DNA of 43,456 nt from an uncultured Verrucomicrobia subdivision 3 bacterium (GCA_903884535.1 CAISEZ010000119.1:1-43456), one strand, 5' to 3'. Numbered from the stretch's first letter, positions 9,501 through 16,815 are shown. Notes: generated by a model from the sequence alone, not told the origin. Program-made: numbers and translations.

Positions 9501-10390
9501 CATTCATCGCGAACATCGGCGACCGTCTTGATGCGACGGGCGTGAATTGGAAATGGTATTCCGGTGGCTGGGACCGCGCGCTGGCGCAGTCGCCGAACAA
9601 CCCGGCGCACTATGGCACCACGATGACGGATCCGACCATCAGCCTCTTCCAGTGGCATCATCAGGCATTCGCGTTTTTCGACAACTACGCGCCGTGGACC
9701 AACGGCGTGCGCAATGCGCGTTCCGCCGCACATTTGCAGGACGAGAACAACTTCTTCGCCGACGTGACCAACAACACGTTGCCGTCAGTTGTTTTCATTA
9801 AGCCGCTCGGCCCGGACAACGAACATCCCGGCTACGCCTCTCTGCTGCAGGGTCAGTTGCACGTCTCCAACATCGTGGCCGCCGTGCAGAGCAATCCCGC
9901 GCTCTGGGCGCACACCGCCATCATCGTGACCTACGACGAACACGGTGGCCGCTGGGATCACGTCACGCCGCCAGTGCGCGACATCTGGGGCCCTGGGGTG
10001 CGCGTTCCTGCCATCATTATCTCGCCGCTCGCGAAGACGAACTATGTGGATCACACCCAATACGACACCACCGCGATTCTCGCCTCCATCGAGAAGCGCT
10101 TTGGCGTGCCGTCGTTGAACAGCCTGGACGCCGCGTCGCCCACGCTCGTCAATGCGTTCAACAGCAGCAGCAGCGCCGCCGTCTCGGAGCCGACCACGCC
10201 GCCGACGCTCGCCATCAACCCGGCGGCCACCCAGTTGACCTGGCCGGCTGGCTACGGCAGCTTTGTCTTGCAGACCACCACCAACCTGACAACGGGTTGG
10301 ACGACCATCAACACCAGCGGCAGCAACACGTTCAATCTGACGCCCACCCCGGCTCAGCCGAACGCGTTCTATCGCCTGATTCGTCCTTAA
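6575..10390 (+). CDS. secreted bifunctional phosphatase: PhoD-type domain fused to AcpA/phospholipase C-type phosphoesterase
   Basis: This 1271-residue exported protein starts at ATG 6575, with GAGGAG just upstream. A signal peptide ends near residue 28 (TAQA-N). Residues about 30-690 form a PhoD-like metallophosphatase: an N-terminal beta domain (LGVAAGDASSQDAILWTR), a Cys-containing metal site (FSGDCDG), GDTIYE, DNHELGN and TDDHQNR. A Thr/Ser/Ala-rich insertion occupies about residues 420-498. Residues about 698-1190 are a second enzyme of the phosphoesterase family of acid phosphatases and phospholipases C: YQENWSFDALYG near its start, CDNFFHS, then TYDEHGGRWDHV and SPLAKTNYVDHTQYD. The tail ends FYRLIRP, a module shared with the NHL protein at 17865-19133. 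The two families normally occur as separate proteins. The context, between pst and pit, points to scavenging phosphate from organic esters. Substrates are not determined. Confidence 0.88.
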   Translation: MKSTKQTFRLGRLLASVASLSATALTAQANLSFLGVAAGDASSQDAILWTRAVDTNAPAVVALTAQVSTDPAFGSYSSFAVNNDTTKDYTAKVDATGLAASTQYYYRFTDGTNFSIAGTFKTAPATNTAAAVSFAFSGDCDGLIRPYALASQIPAKNLDFFMFDGDTIYETSASIGSPAVTSTATATKAQLFADFTHKYYQQFLPVNPGGQNCLQPLFAGQGNYTAYDNHELGNKQYINGGAPAGAAISTDPVNLPTGTGLAGKTTDGADTNVSGPFINKSGGFQTLQQVYMNYQPVKERGLISAVSDPRTDGTRQLYFAQPWGKNVLFVNVDDRTYRDIRLKLSDGSTDDTSAPRGDNPNRTMLGVTQLAWLEQTLLAAQQAGTPWKFINISDPIDQIGPIGGALNLLNAPTTADYGTLGNISTITTTVASGSTTMTVASTVGLVVGQPVNGAGIAAGSKIASISTSGTTFTLNNTPASTVASGTTLTLSPAASTYAPVNADGGKSWMGGYRAERNALLKFIADNHIRNVVFLATDDHQNRINELTYSPTGDTANQSSYVKVPYCFEVVCGPLGATGPDFIQNHTFALSKKLADSLANAQSAAGIEPIGLIGYPGLHNLARLGDATAAVAPQPVDFYSPDTFNYNKFDITPDGKTLTITSYGINSTVQNSFPEYDAVNNPEKQIFSFQIDAASDFAGIDHFIVVYQENWSFDALYGSFPGANGIANATGNSTNQLDRLTLNPIATLLNYDPAANTIPTQNPPVPLNGTQDTRFLTNPSNVNSATVVNTLLPYGLEAFIDPTNLTGDIVHRYWQEQFQIDGGNNDKFITWSDNPGLVMSHFDASQLPEGKLAQQYVMCDNFFHSAFGGSFLNHQFLIAAQAPVYPNAASLLPNGLAVLDANGVLQLTNSPNAGRLFRDGNITPIGGVVFGNTNQTFDKNYAVNTIFSRNLANSGSPTAAALLPSQNDSNPGDLTRPFIANIGDRLDATGVNWKWYSGGWDRALAQSPNNPAHYGTTMTDPTISLFQWHHQAFAFFDNYAPWTNGVRNARSAAHLQDENNFFADVTNNTLPSVVFIKPLGPDNEHPGYASLLQGQLHVSNIVAAVQSNPALWAHTAIIVTYDEHGGRWDHVTPPVRDIWGPGVRVPAIIISPLAKTNYVDHTQYDTTAILASIEKRFGVPSLNSLDAASPTLVNAFNSSSSAAVSEPTTPPTLAINPAATQLTWPAGYGSFVLQTTTNLTTGWTTINTSGSNTFNLTPTPAQPNAFYRLIRP

Positions 10391-10405
10391 GCTATTGCGA
10401 AAACA

Positions 10406-10439
10406 AAAACGCGCGTCAGCCAATGCTGACGCGCGTTTT
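10406..10439 (+). terminator. Rho-independent terminator after the phosphatase gene
   Basis: A perfect 15-bp inverted repeat, AAAACGCGCGTCAGC (10406-10420) and GCTGACGCGCGTTTT (10425-10439), surrounds a CAAT tetraloop. It is followed by more T residues to 10441. The A-rich 5' arm means it could also act on the opposite strand. It lies 15 bp after the phosphatase stop codon. Confidence 0.9.
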
Positions 10440-10474
10440 TTCATGGTTGACGACGCCCGGCTAAATTTACCGAA

Positions 10475-10492
10475 ATGTAATACAACTGCGAT
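10475..10492 (+). promoter_or_regulatory. Pho-box-like repeat upstream of the DUF47-pit genes
   Basis: ATGTAAT-ACAA-CTGCGAT consists of two heptamers 11 bp apart and agrees with the E. coli PhoB consensus at about 13 of 18 positions. It is weaker than the two boxes upstream of the porin and pstS. It lies about 100 bp before the DUF47 gene, after the terminator. Function is inferred. Confidence 0.4.
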
Positions 10493-10588
10493 TCAACCCG
10501 CATGACCGGCAGCACAAAGTCGATGTGGGACGATTTGAAAACCTAATTTTCGTGCGCTGCGATTTGGTTTTGGTAAAATTTTCGGTGC

Positions 10589-11218
10589 ATGTTTTCCATT
10601 CAGCAATTTTTTAGCAAGGGCGACCGGTTTCAGGAACTGCTCGAAGCCGCCGCCCAGGAATCCCACGAGAGTGTCCGGCTTGTCATTGAGCTGATGAAGT
10701 CGCCGCGCAACACGCAGAACCTGGACGACCTCATCCTCGCCCGCCGCAAGGAAAAGAAGATTTCCGATCAGATCAGCAACGAACTGGTCAAAACCTTCAT
10801 CACCGGCCTGGACCGCGAGGACATTGAGTCGCTGGCCCGCGCGCTGTTCCGCATCCCCAAGACCTCCGAAAAACTCGCCGAACGCCTCGTGATGGCTGGC
10901 AAACATCTGGACGGAATTGATTTTAGCAGACAGGCGGACATGATGACCAAGGCCACCGACGCGATTCACGAAATGGTCAAGCAGTTGCGCAACCTGGAGG
11001 ACATGGAAAAGATGAAGACCTTCAACGACCGGCTCCAGCTGGTCGAAGTCGAGGCGGACAAATACATGAACGATCTGCTCCGCGATCTTTACGGCGGCAA
11101 ATATGACGCCATCCGCGCCATTGTCATCCGCGACGTTTATGAGCTGATGGAAAAGGTGGTGGACCGCTGCCACGACGCCGGCAACGTCGTCATGCAGATC
11201 GTCCTGAAAAATTCCTGA
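10589..11218 (+). CDS. DUF47 / PhoU-like protein, partner of the PiT transporter
   Basis: This 209-residue helical protein begins MFSIQQFFSKGDRFQELL and matches the DUF47 (TIGR00153) family of PhoU-like proteins usually encoded directly before a PiT phosphate transporter. Acidic motifs of the PhoU fold are visible (VEVEADKYMNDLL, DRCHDAGNVVMQI). It has no signal peptide or membrane segment, so it is cytoplasmic. The stop lies 6 bp before the pit start, so the two are co-transcribed. A regulatory role on Pit activity is the accepted guess for the family; the mechanism is unproven. Confidence 0.9.
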   Translation: MFSIQQFFSKGDRFQELLEAAAQESHESVRLVIELMKSPRNTQNLDDLILARRKEKKISDQISNELVKTFITGLDREDIESLARALFRIPKTSEKLAERLVMAGKHLDGIDFSRQADMMTKATDAIHEMVKQLRNLEDMEKMKTFNDRLQLVEVEADKYMNDLLRDLYGGKYDAIRAIVIRDVYELMEKVVDRCHDAGNVVMQIVLKNS

Positions 11219-11224
11219 CGCGCG

Positions 11225-12397
11225 ATGTTCCTCATCCTGCTCGTCATTTTCATCGCGCTGGTGTTCACCTACATCAACGGTTTTCACGACACGGCCAATT
11301 CCATCGCCACCGTCGTCTCGACCAAGGTGCTCACGCCCCGCCAAGCCGTGATGCTCGCGGCGGTGACCAATCTCATCGGCGCCTTTTTTGGCACGGCCGT
11401 CGCCGCAACCATTGCGTCCGGCCTCGTGGACGCGCAGGTCGCCACCATGCCGGTGCTGTGTTGCGCGCTGATCGCGGCCATCGTCTGGAGCTTGTTGACC
11501 TGGTGGTTCGGCCTGCCGTCCAGTTCGTCGCACGCTCTCGTCGGCGGATTGTGCGGCGCCGTGGTCGCGGCCTCCGGCCACTGGTCATCCATTATTTGGT
11601 CCGTTCCCGGCAAAGAACACTGGTGGCAGGGCAAAGGCATTCTCTGGAAAGTCATCGTGCCGATGATCAGCTCGCCGCTGGTCGGCTTTGTCGTCGGCTT
11701 CCTGTTGATGGGTCTGCTATATTTTCTGTTGCGCAACTGGCGTCCCGTCACGGTTAATCGCACCTTTGGCAAACTGCAATTGTTGAGCGCCGGTTACATG
11801 GGTTTTGCCCACGGCACGAATGACGCGCAAAAAACCATGGGTATCATCACGCTCGCGCTGGTAGTCGCCACCAAAACCGGGCTGCTGCTTTCCGCGCCCG
11901 CTTGGCTGACCTGGCTGCAAACCCCGGAAGGCACGCCCGCCGGATACCTGCCGCCCGTAGCGTGGGTCATCTCGCATCTACCGACGTGGCTGCAATTCGG
12001 CTACCAGCCGCCCGCACTTGATCCCAAGGCCCAGTTCATTCCCGCGTGGATCACGATTCTCTGCGCGCTGACGATGTGCGCCGGGACCGCCGCCGGCGGC
12101 TGGCGTATCATCAAGACACTCGGCCATAAAATGGTGAAACTCCATCCCGTCCACGGCTTCGCTGCCGAAGCGACCGGTGCGAGCGTATTGTTCACCGCCG
12201 CGCATTTCGGCATGCCGGTATCCACCACGCACGCCATCACCACCTCCATCATGGGCGTCGGCTGCGCGAAAGGATTCAACGCGCTCAAGCTGAACGTCGT
12301 CGAACGCATCCTGTGGGCGTGGGTGCTGACGCTCCCGGCTGCCGCCGGCGTGGCCTATGCGCTGGTGAAAGCCGCCCGCGCACTCGGCTGGCTCTGA
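11225..12397 (+). CDS. pit: low-affinity inorganic phosphate transporter, PiT family
   Basis: Inner-membrane phosphate symporter of 390 residues with about ten transmembrane helices. Two inverted PiT signature repeats are visible: YINGFHDTANSIATVVSTK near residue 17 and FAHGTNDAQKTMGIITLAL near residue 195. GLPSSSSHALVGGLCG and MPVSTTHAITTSIMG are the paired SSSSH/STTH segments of the family. It forms an operon with the DUF47 protein 6 bp upstream. In other bacteria Pit proteins carry phosphate as metal-phosphate and also let arsenate in, which fits the arsenic operon that follows. Confidence 0.94.
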   Translation: MFLILLVIFIALVFTYINGFHDTANSIATVVSTKVLTPRQAVMLAAVTNLIGAFFGTAVAATIASGLVDAQVATMPVLCCALIAAIVWSLLTWWFGLPSSSSHALVGGLCGAVVAASGHWSSIIWSVPGKEHWWQGKGILWKVIVPMISSPLVGFVVGFLLMGLLYFLLRNWRPVTVNRTFGKLQLLSAGYMGFAHGTNDAQKTMGIITLALVVATKTGLLLSAPAWLTWLQTPEGTPAGYLPPVAWVISHLPTWLQFGYQPPALDPKAQFIPAWITILCALTMCAGTAAGGWRIIKTLGHKMVKLHPVHGFAAEATGASVLFTAAHFGMPVSTTHAITTSIMGVGCAKGFNALKLNVVERILWAWVLTLPAAAGVAYALVKAARALGWL

Positions 12398-12453
12398 CGC
12401 CGGCCAATTCCCGCAAAACAAACCTTGCCACCGGATTCATTCCGTATTATTAC

Positions 12454-12475
12454 TATTTCGTTGTTTGACGAAATA
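12454..12475 (+). promoter_or_regulatory. ArsR-type operator palindrome overlapping the ars promoter
   Basis: TATTTCGT (12454-12461) and ACGAAATA (12468-12475) form a perfect 8-bp inverted repeat with a 6-bp spacer. -10-like sequences TATTAT (12445-12450) and TACTAT (12451-12456), and a TTGCCA at 12425-12430, lie just upstream, so a repressor bound here would block transcription. The site ends 7 bp before ATG 12483 of arsR. Autoregulation by the adjacent ArsR is inferred from family behaviour. Confidence 0.7.
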
Positions 12476-12482
12476 TAAACCG

Positions 12483-12848
12483 ATGCGCGAATTCATGGCC
12501 ATCACCAAGGCGCTGTCCGACCCGAACCGGGTGCGGATGCTCCTCGCGCTCCGGCGCGGCGAGCTGTGCGTCTGCCAGATCACCGAGCTGTTCGGCTTCG
12601 CGCCGTCCACGGTCTCCAAGCACCTTTCCATTTTGCATCAGGCGCGCTTGATTTTATCGCGCAAGTCGGAGCGCTGGGTTTATTACCGCCTGCCGGAAAA
12701 GCCTCCAACCGTCGCCGTGCGCGAGGCGCTGGACTGGGTTCACAAATCGCTCGCCAAGACGGACGAGGCAGCGGCAGACGCCAAGAAGCTGAAACAAATC
12801 TTGAAGACCGATCTGGCGGTGATTTGCCGCCGACAAAAATGTTGCTGA
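12483..12848 (+). CDS. arsR: ArsR/SmtB-family arsenic-responsive repressor
   Basis: A 121-residue winged-helix repressor. ATG 12483 is preferred because the alternative TTG at 12465 lies inside the operator palindrome. The metalloid-sensing motif ELCVCQI at the start of helix 3 carries two Cys in the classic CxC position; the third Cys of E. coli ArsR (CVCDLC) is absent. The recognition helix reads APSTVSKHLSIL and the wing SERWVYYRL. The protein ends CRRQKCC, three more Cys that could complete an As(III) site. It is expected to release DNA when arsenite binds. arsM begins 3 bp after its stop. Confidence 0.9.
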   Translation: MREFMAITKALSDPNRVRMLLALRRGELCVCQITELFGFAPSTVSKHLSILHQARLILSRKSERWVYYRLPEKPPTVAVREALDWVHKSLAKTDEAAADAKKLKQILKTDLAVICRRQKCC

Positions 12849-12851
12849 ACT

Positions 12852-13748
12852 ATGAATGCTCCCCTGCCCACTGAACTTCAAACCGACTCGCTGCGCCAAT
12901 TGGTGCGCGAGGGTTACGCCAAAATCGCCCAGGAAACTTCGGCCGCTTGTTGCAGCCCAGGCGTGTCCTGCTGCGGCTCCGCGCCGCAAGATGCGGATAA
13001 ACTGGCACGCGAACTGGGCTACACGGTCGAGGAACTCAAGGCGTTGCCGGAAGGCGCGAACATGGGGCTTTCCTGCGGCAACCCGGCCGCGCTCGCCGCG
13101 CTCAAGCCAGGCGAGGTGGTGCTGGATCTCGGCAGCGGCGGCGGCTTTGACGTGTTTATCGCCGGCCGCAAAGTGGGTGCCACCGGTCGCGCCATTGGCG
13201 TGGACATGACGCCGGAGATGCTTGGCAAAGCACGTCGCAACATCGCTGGTTATCGCAAAGAAACCGGCTTGGAAAATGTCGAATTCCGCCTCGGCGAAAT
13301 CGAACACCTGCCCGTCGCCGACCATTCCGTGGACGCCATCATTTCCAACTGCGTCATCAATCTCTCACCCGACAAGGCACAAGTCTGGCGCGAAATGGCA
13401 CGCGCGCTCAAGCCGGGCGGGCGCGTGGCAGTATCCGACATGGCCTTAGTCAAACCACTGCCACCGGAAGTTTTGAAAATTGTCGAAGCGCTGGTCGGCT
13501 GTGTGGCAGGTGCCGTGCTGGTTTCCAAAACCGGACAAATGGTGCGCGAAGCGGGCCTGACCGACATCGTGCTCAAGGTAAAATCCGACTATATCGACGC
13601 AATGTTGAATTTTGAGGATCCGCTTTACAAAAAAATAATTGAATTGCTGCCCGTTGGCGCCAAGACCTCGGACTACATCACCAGTCTTGAAGTTCAGGCG
13701 TTGAAACCGAAAGGCGAATGCTGCGGAAACGACTGCTGCGAATCATGA
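12852..13748 (+). CDS. arsM: arsenite S-adenosylmethionine methyltransferase ArsM
   Basis: This 298-residue cytoplasmic enzyme should methylate As(III) to methylated, partly volatile arsenicals using S-adenosylmethionine. The SAM-binding motif is VVLDLGSGGGFDVFIA (about residues 92-107), followed by GVDMTPEMLGKAR. The Cys expected to bind arsenic are seen in GLSCGNPAA (about 75), ISNCVINLSPDK (about 165) and LVGCVAGAV (about 215). The N-terminal CCSPGVSCCGS and C-terminal ECCGNDCC are extra Cys pairs often found in bacterial ArsM. It starts 3 bp after arsR and overlaps acr3 by 4 bp. Confidence 0.93.
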   Translation: MNAPLPTELQTDSLRQLVREGYAKIAQETSAACCSPGVSCCGSAPQDADKLARELGYTVEELKALPEGANMGLSCGNPAALAALKPGEVVLDLGSGGGFDVFIAGRKVGATGRAIGVDMTPEMLGKARRNIAGYRKETGLENVEFRLGEIEHLPVADHSVDAIISNCVINLSPDKAQVWREMARALKPGGRVAVSDMALVKPLPPEVLKIVEALVGCVAGAVLVSKTGQMVREAGLTDIVLKVKSDYIDAMLNFEDPLYKKIIELLPVGAKTSDYITSLEVQALKPKGECCGNDCCES

Positions 13749-14827
13749 GCAACGAAAATGCAACCACCCCCAAACGGCTCGCATTCTTCGAGCGTTACCT
13801 GACCGTCTGGGTTTTCCTGTGCATGGTGGTTGGTGTCGGGATTGGAAAACTGGCGCCGCAACTCACGGCGACTTTGAGCAAAGTGGAGTTTGGCCAAGGC
13901 TCGCACGTCAACGCGCCCATCGCCGTGCTGATCTGGCTGATGATTTATCCGATGATGCTCAAAGTGGATTTCACCGCGCTCGGCGGCATCGCCAAAAAAC
14001 CAAAAGGTTTGTTCGTGACGTTGTTTATCAACTGGCTGGTTAAACCGTTCAGCATGGCATTCCTCGGCTGGCTGTTCATGCAGCACATTTTTAGCGCGTG
14101 GATTTCGCCGGAACTGGCGAAGGAATACACCGCCGGCCTCATCATTCTCGCCGCCGCGCCCTGCACCGCGATGGTTTTTGTCTGGAGCTATCTCACCGAT
14201 GGCGACCCGGTTTACACGCTGGTGCAAGTGGCGGTGAACGACCTCATCATGCTCGTCGCCTTCGCGCCAATCGTGATGTTTTTGTGCGGTGTGGCGAATG
14301 TCGTCGTGCCGTCGAAAGTGCTAATCACCAGCGTCGTGGTGTTTATCGTCATTCCGCTCGCCGCCGGCTGGGTGACACGAACCGTTTTGCTCAAATCTCA
14401 TGGCCAAGATTGGTTGGAGAATAAATTCCTGCCAAAATTTCAACCCGTGACCATCTTCGCGCTGCTGCTGACGCTCGTTTTAATCTTCGCGTTTCAGGCG
14501 GAGAATTTGACGACGCGCTGGCTCGCCGTGCTGCTGCTCGCCGTGCCGATTGTGATTCAAGTTTATTTCAACTCAACGCTGGCCTATTTGCTCATGCGCC
14601 AGCTTCGCGTGCCGCACAACGTCGCGTCGCCGGGCGCGCTGATCGGCGCGAGCAATTTCTTTGAACTGGCCGTGGCCGTGGCCATCACACTATTCGGCAC
14701 GGGTTCCGGCGCGGCGCTGGCCACGGTGGTCGGCGTGCTGGTGGAAGTGCCGGTGATGCTGTCGGTCTGCAAAATTTGCAACGAATCTCGCGGCTGGTAT
14801 CAGGAAAAACTTTCAACCACGAATTGA
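13745..14827 (+). CDS. acr3: arsenite efflux permease, ACR3 family
   Basis: This 360-residue integral membrane protein has about ten transmembrane helices. It begins with the family-typical FERYLTVWVFLCMVVGVGIG and contains APCTAMVFVWSYLTDGDP, the ACR3 helix-4 motif with the Cys essential for arsenite transport in studied homologues. RQLRVPHNVASPGALIGASNFFELAVA is also family-typical. It pumps As(OH)3 out using the proton gradient. ATG 13745 overlaps the arsM stop (ATGA), which favours it over the TTG at 13718. arsC follows after 5 bp. Confidence 0.94.
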   Translation: MSNENATTPKRLAFFERYLTVWVFLCMVVGVGIGKLAPQLTATLSKVEFGQGSHVNAPIAVLIWLMIYPMMLKVDFTALGGIAKKPKGLFVTLFINWLVKPFSMAFLGWLFMQHIFSAWISPELAKEYTAGLIILAAAPCTAMVFVWSYLTDGDPVYTLVQVAVNDLIMLVAFAPIVMFLCGVANVVVPSKVLITSVVVFIVIPLAAGWVTRTVLLKSHGQDWLENKFLPKFQPVTIFALLLTLVLIFAFQAENLTTRWLAVLLLAVPIVIQVYFNSTLAYLLMRQLRVPHNVASPGALIGASNFFELAVAVAITLFGTGSGAALATVVGVLVEVPVMLSVCKICNESRGWYQEKLSTTN

Positions 14828-14832
14828 CACAA

Positions 14833-15282
14833 ATGAACTCGAATTCCAAACCCACCATTTTGATTCTCTGCACCGGCAACTCGTGCCGTAGCCACATCGG
14901 CGAAGGTTTTTTGCGCGCCGCGCTCGGCGACGCCGCCAACGTCCAAAGCGCCGGCTCCAAGCCCGCCGGCTTTGTCCATCCGCTCGCCATCAAAGTCATG
15001 GCGGAAGTGGGGATTGATATTTCCGCGCACCGTTCGAAACCGCTCACGGAATTTTTGCAACAGCCCGTGCACACCGTCATCACGGTTTGCGGCAATGCCG
15101 ACCAGTCATGTCCTATTTTTCCCGGCCAGTTGAATCGGCATCACTGGCCATTCTTTGACCCGGCCAAAGCCACCGGCAGCGACGAGGAAATCCTGAAATG
15201 TTTCCGCACCGTCCGCGACGAAATGCTGCGCGTATTTGATGCCTACGCCGCCGGTTTGAGCGACGCGACCAAAGCGCGTTAA
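14833..15282 (+). CDS. arsC: arsenate reductase, low-molecular-weight phosphatase type
   Basis: A 149-residue cytoplasmic enzyme that reduces arsenate to arsenite so that Acr3 can export it. The P-loop CTGNSCRS (C-X5-R, about residues 13-20) and the downstream redox Cys pair in VCGNADQSCP (about 83 and 90) place it in the thioredoxin-coupled, S. aureus pI258-like class. HHWPFFDPAKATGSDEE is the expected Asp loop. ATG 14833 removes an unsupported N-terminal extension. The TAA stop overlaps the convergent fmt stop, and no separate terminator is visible. Confidence 0.94.
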   Translation: MNSNSKPTILILCTGNSCRSHIGEGFLRAALGDAANVQSAGSKPAGFVHPLAIKVMAEVGIDISAHRSKPLTEFLQQPVHTVITVCGNADQSCPIFPGQLNRHHWPFFDPAKATGSDEEILKCFRTVRDEMLRVFDAYAAGLSDATKAR

Positions 15283-16226
15283 ACAAACTGTGAACCTGCT
15301 TTCAGCGGAAAGCCGGCCAGAAAATGTTCTGACGTCATCCGCTTGCCGCCTTCGCGCTGCAATTCCAAAATCCGCAGCCCATCGTTTCCGCAGCCGACGA
15401 CGATGCCGGTTTTGTCCGCCGTCAAAACTTCGCCGGGTGGGCCGGATTTTTCAACGACCTCGGCTTTCCAGATTTTTAGCAACTGCGGTTTAGGTTCCGC
15501 CGTAAGAAAAGTGAACGCGCCCGGCCACGGCGTGAAGGCACGCAGCCGGTTCCAGATTTGCGTCGCCGGCTGGTGCCAGTCAATTTTGCCGTCGTCCTTT
15601 TTTATTTTTGCCGCATAAGTGGAACCTGCGGCGGGCTGCGGCTGCGGCGTCATTTTTCCGGCCACAAAATCAGGGATGGTTTCCACCAGCAATTCCGCGC
15701 CCAACTGCGCCAGCCGGTCGTGCAGGATTTGCGAATCGTCCGCCGGCAGAATCGGCGTGCGGCGCGTGGACAAAACCGGTCCGGTGTCGAGGCCGGCGTC
15801 CATCTGCATGATGGTCACGCCGGTTTCAGCGTCCCCGTTCGCAATCGCCCATTGAATCGGCGCGGCCCCGCGATATTTCGGCAGCAGCGAGGTGTGAACA
15901 TTCAGGCAGCCAAACGGCGGCAGATCCAAAATACTCGGCGGTAAAATCTGGCCGTAGGCGACGACGATCAACAATTCGGGTTTCAACTCGCGCAGCTCAG
16001 CAATGAAATTTTCATCGCGCGCTTTCAACGGTTGCAGCACCGGCAGGTTTAATTTCTCCGCGAGCACTTTCACCGGCGACGGCGTGAGCTTGAGCTCGCG
16101 ACCTTTGGGTTTGTCCGGCTGCGTGACGACGGCGATGACGGAAAAGTTTTTATCGGCGGAAAGTTTTTCCAAGCTAGCGCAAGACAATTCCGCCGTGCCC
16201 ATGAAAATGATCCGCAGCGGCGTCAT
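15279..16226 (-). CDS. fmt: methionyl-tRNA formyltransferase
   Basis: A 315-residue cytoplasmic enzyme that formylates initiator Met-tRNA using 10-formyl-tetrahydrofolate. The N-terminus IIFMGTAELSCASLEKL, the catalytic NVHTSLLPKYRGAAPIQWAI (Asn-His) and the downstream Asp in MDAGLDTGPVL are the classic family motifs. The C-terminal oligonucleotide-binding domain begins near residue 205 (KIDWHQPATQIWNRLRAFTPWPGAF). ATG 16226 opens the conserved MTPLRIIFMG; longer in-frame extensions are unsupported. It lies 7 bp after the adenylate-kinase gene, forming an operon with it and the membrane protein upstream. Confidence 0.94.
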   Translation of the reverse strand: MTPLRIIFMGTAELSCASLEKLSADKNFSVIAVVTQPDKPKGRELKLTPSPVKVLAEKLNLPVLQPLKARDENFIAELRELKPELLIVVAYGQILPPSILDLPPFGCLNVHTSLLPKYRGAAPIQWAIANGDAETGVTIMQMDAGLDTGPVLSTRRTPILPADDSQILHDRLAQLGAELLVETIPDFVAGKMTPQPQPAAGSTYAAKIKKDDGKIDWHQPATQIWNRLRAFTPWPGAFTFLTAEPKPQLLKIWKAEVVEKSGPPGEVLTADKTGIVVGCGNDGLRILELQREGGKRMTSEHFLAGFPLKAGSQFV

Positions 16227-16233
16227 CGGACGA

Positions 16234-16815
16234 TCACCGTTTCGTCGCGAAACGCAAAATGTCGGCGAGCACCTTGGCAGGCGGCTGGTCGGCATTGATG
16301 TTGTGGACGAGCTTGCGGCCGTAAAATTTCAGGACCGGCTTGGTCTCGTTTTCATAGACGTGCAGCCGGTCGCGGATAATGCTCAGGTTGGCGTCGTCGA
16401 GGCGGTTTTCCTTGATGGCGCGGCGCTGGATGCGGGCGATCAGTTTTTTTTCGTCGGACGATTTCATGTAAAACACCGCGACGACGTTGAGCGTGTTGCG
16501 GAGAATTTTCGCCTGCGCCACATTGCGCGGAATGCCGTCGAGCACCAGCGTGTCGGTCTCCGGATGAAACCGGCCGATCTGGGTGGTGTTTTGAATAAAA
16601 TCCCGCCACAACTCAATGGTCGGCTCGTCCGGGACGAGCTGGCCGCGCCCGGAATATTCGACAAAAATTTTGCCCAGCTTGCTTTCCGGCCGGAGATTGC
16701 GGAACACGTCGCCGCAGGCGCAGTGGAAAAAATTGGGGATGACGCCGAGGATTTTGCCCTGCGTGCCCTTGCCCGCGCCGGGCGCGCCAAAAAGAAGAAT
16801 GCTCCGGTATTTCAC
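16234..16815 (-). CDS. adk: adenylate kinase-like nucleoside monophosphate kinase (short form)
   Basis: A 193-residue P-loop kinase. The P-loop LLFGAPGAGKGTQ, the NMP-binding GDVFRN segment, LDGIPRNVAQA (usual: DGFPR) and ENRLDDANLSIIRDRLHVYENET place it in the adenylate kinase family, which equilibrates ATP, ADP and AMP. It has the short lid: no inserted zinc-type LID domain is present, consistent with a length below the usual 210-220. Nucleotide specificity (AMP, or CMP/UMP as in some short forms) cannot be settled from sequence. It overlaps the upstream gene by 4 bp. Confidence 0.85.
   Translation of the reverse strand: MKYRSILLFGAPGAGKGTQGKILGVIPNFFHCACGDVFRNLRPESKLGKIFVEYSGRGQLVPDEPTIELWRDFIQNTTQIGRFHPETDTLVLDGIPRNVAQAKILRNTLNVVAVFYMKSSDEKKLIARIQRRAIKENRLDDANLSIIRDRLHVYENETKPVLKFYGRKLVHNINADQPPAKVLADILRFATKR

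Noticed and set aside
10493-11581. A 362-codon open frame on the - strand
   Set aside because: Antisense to the DUF47 and pit genes, both of which are clear family members.
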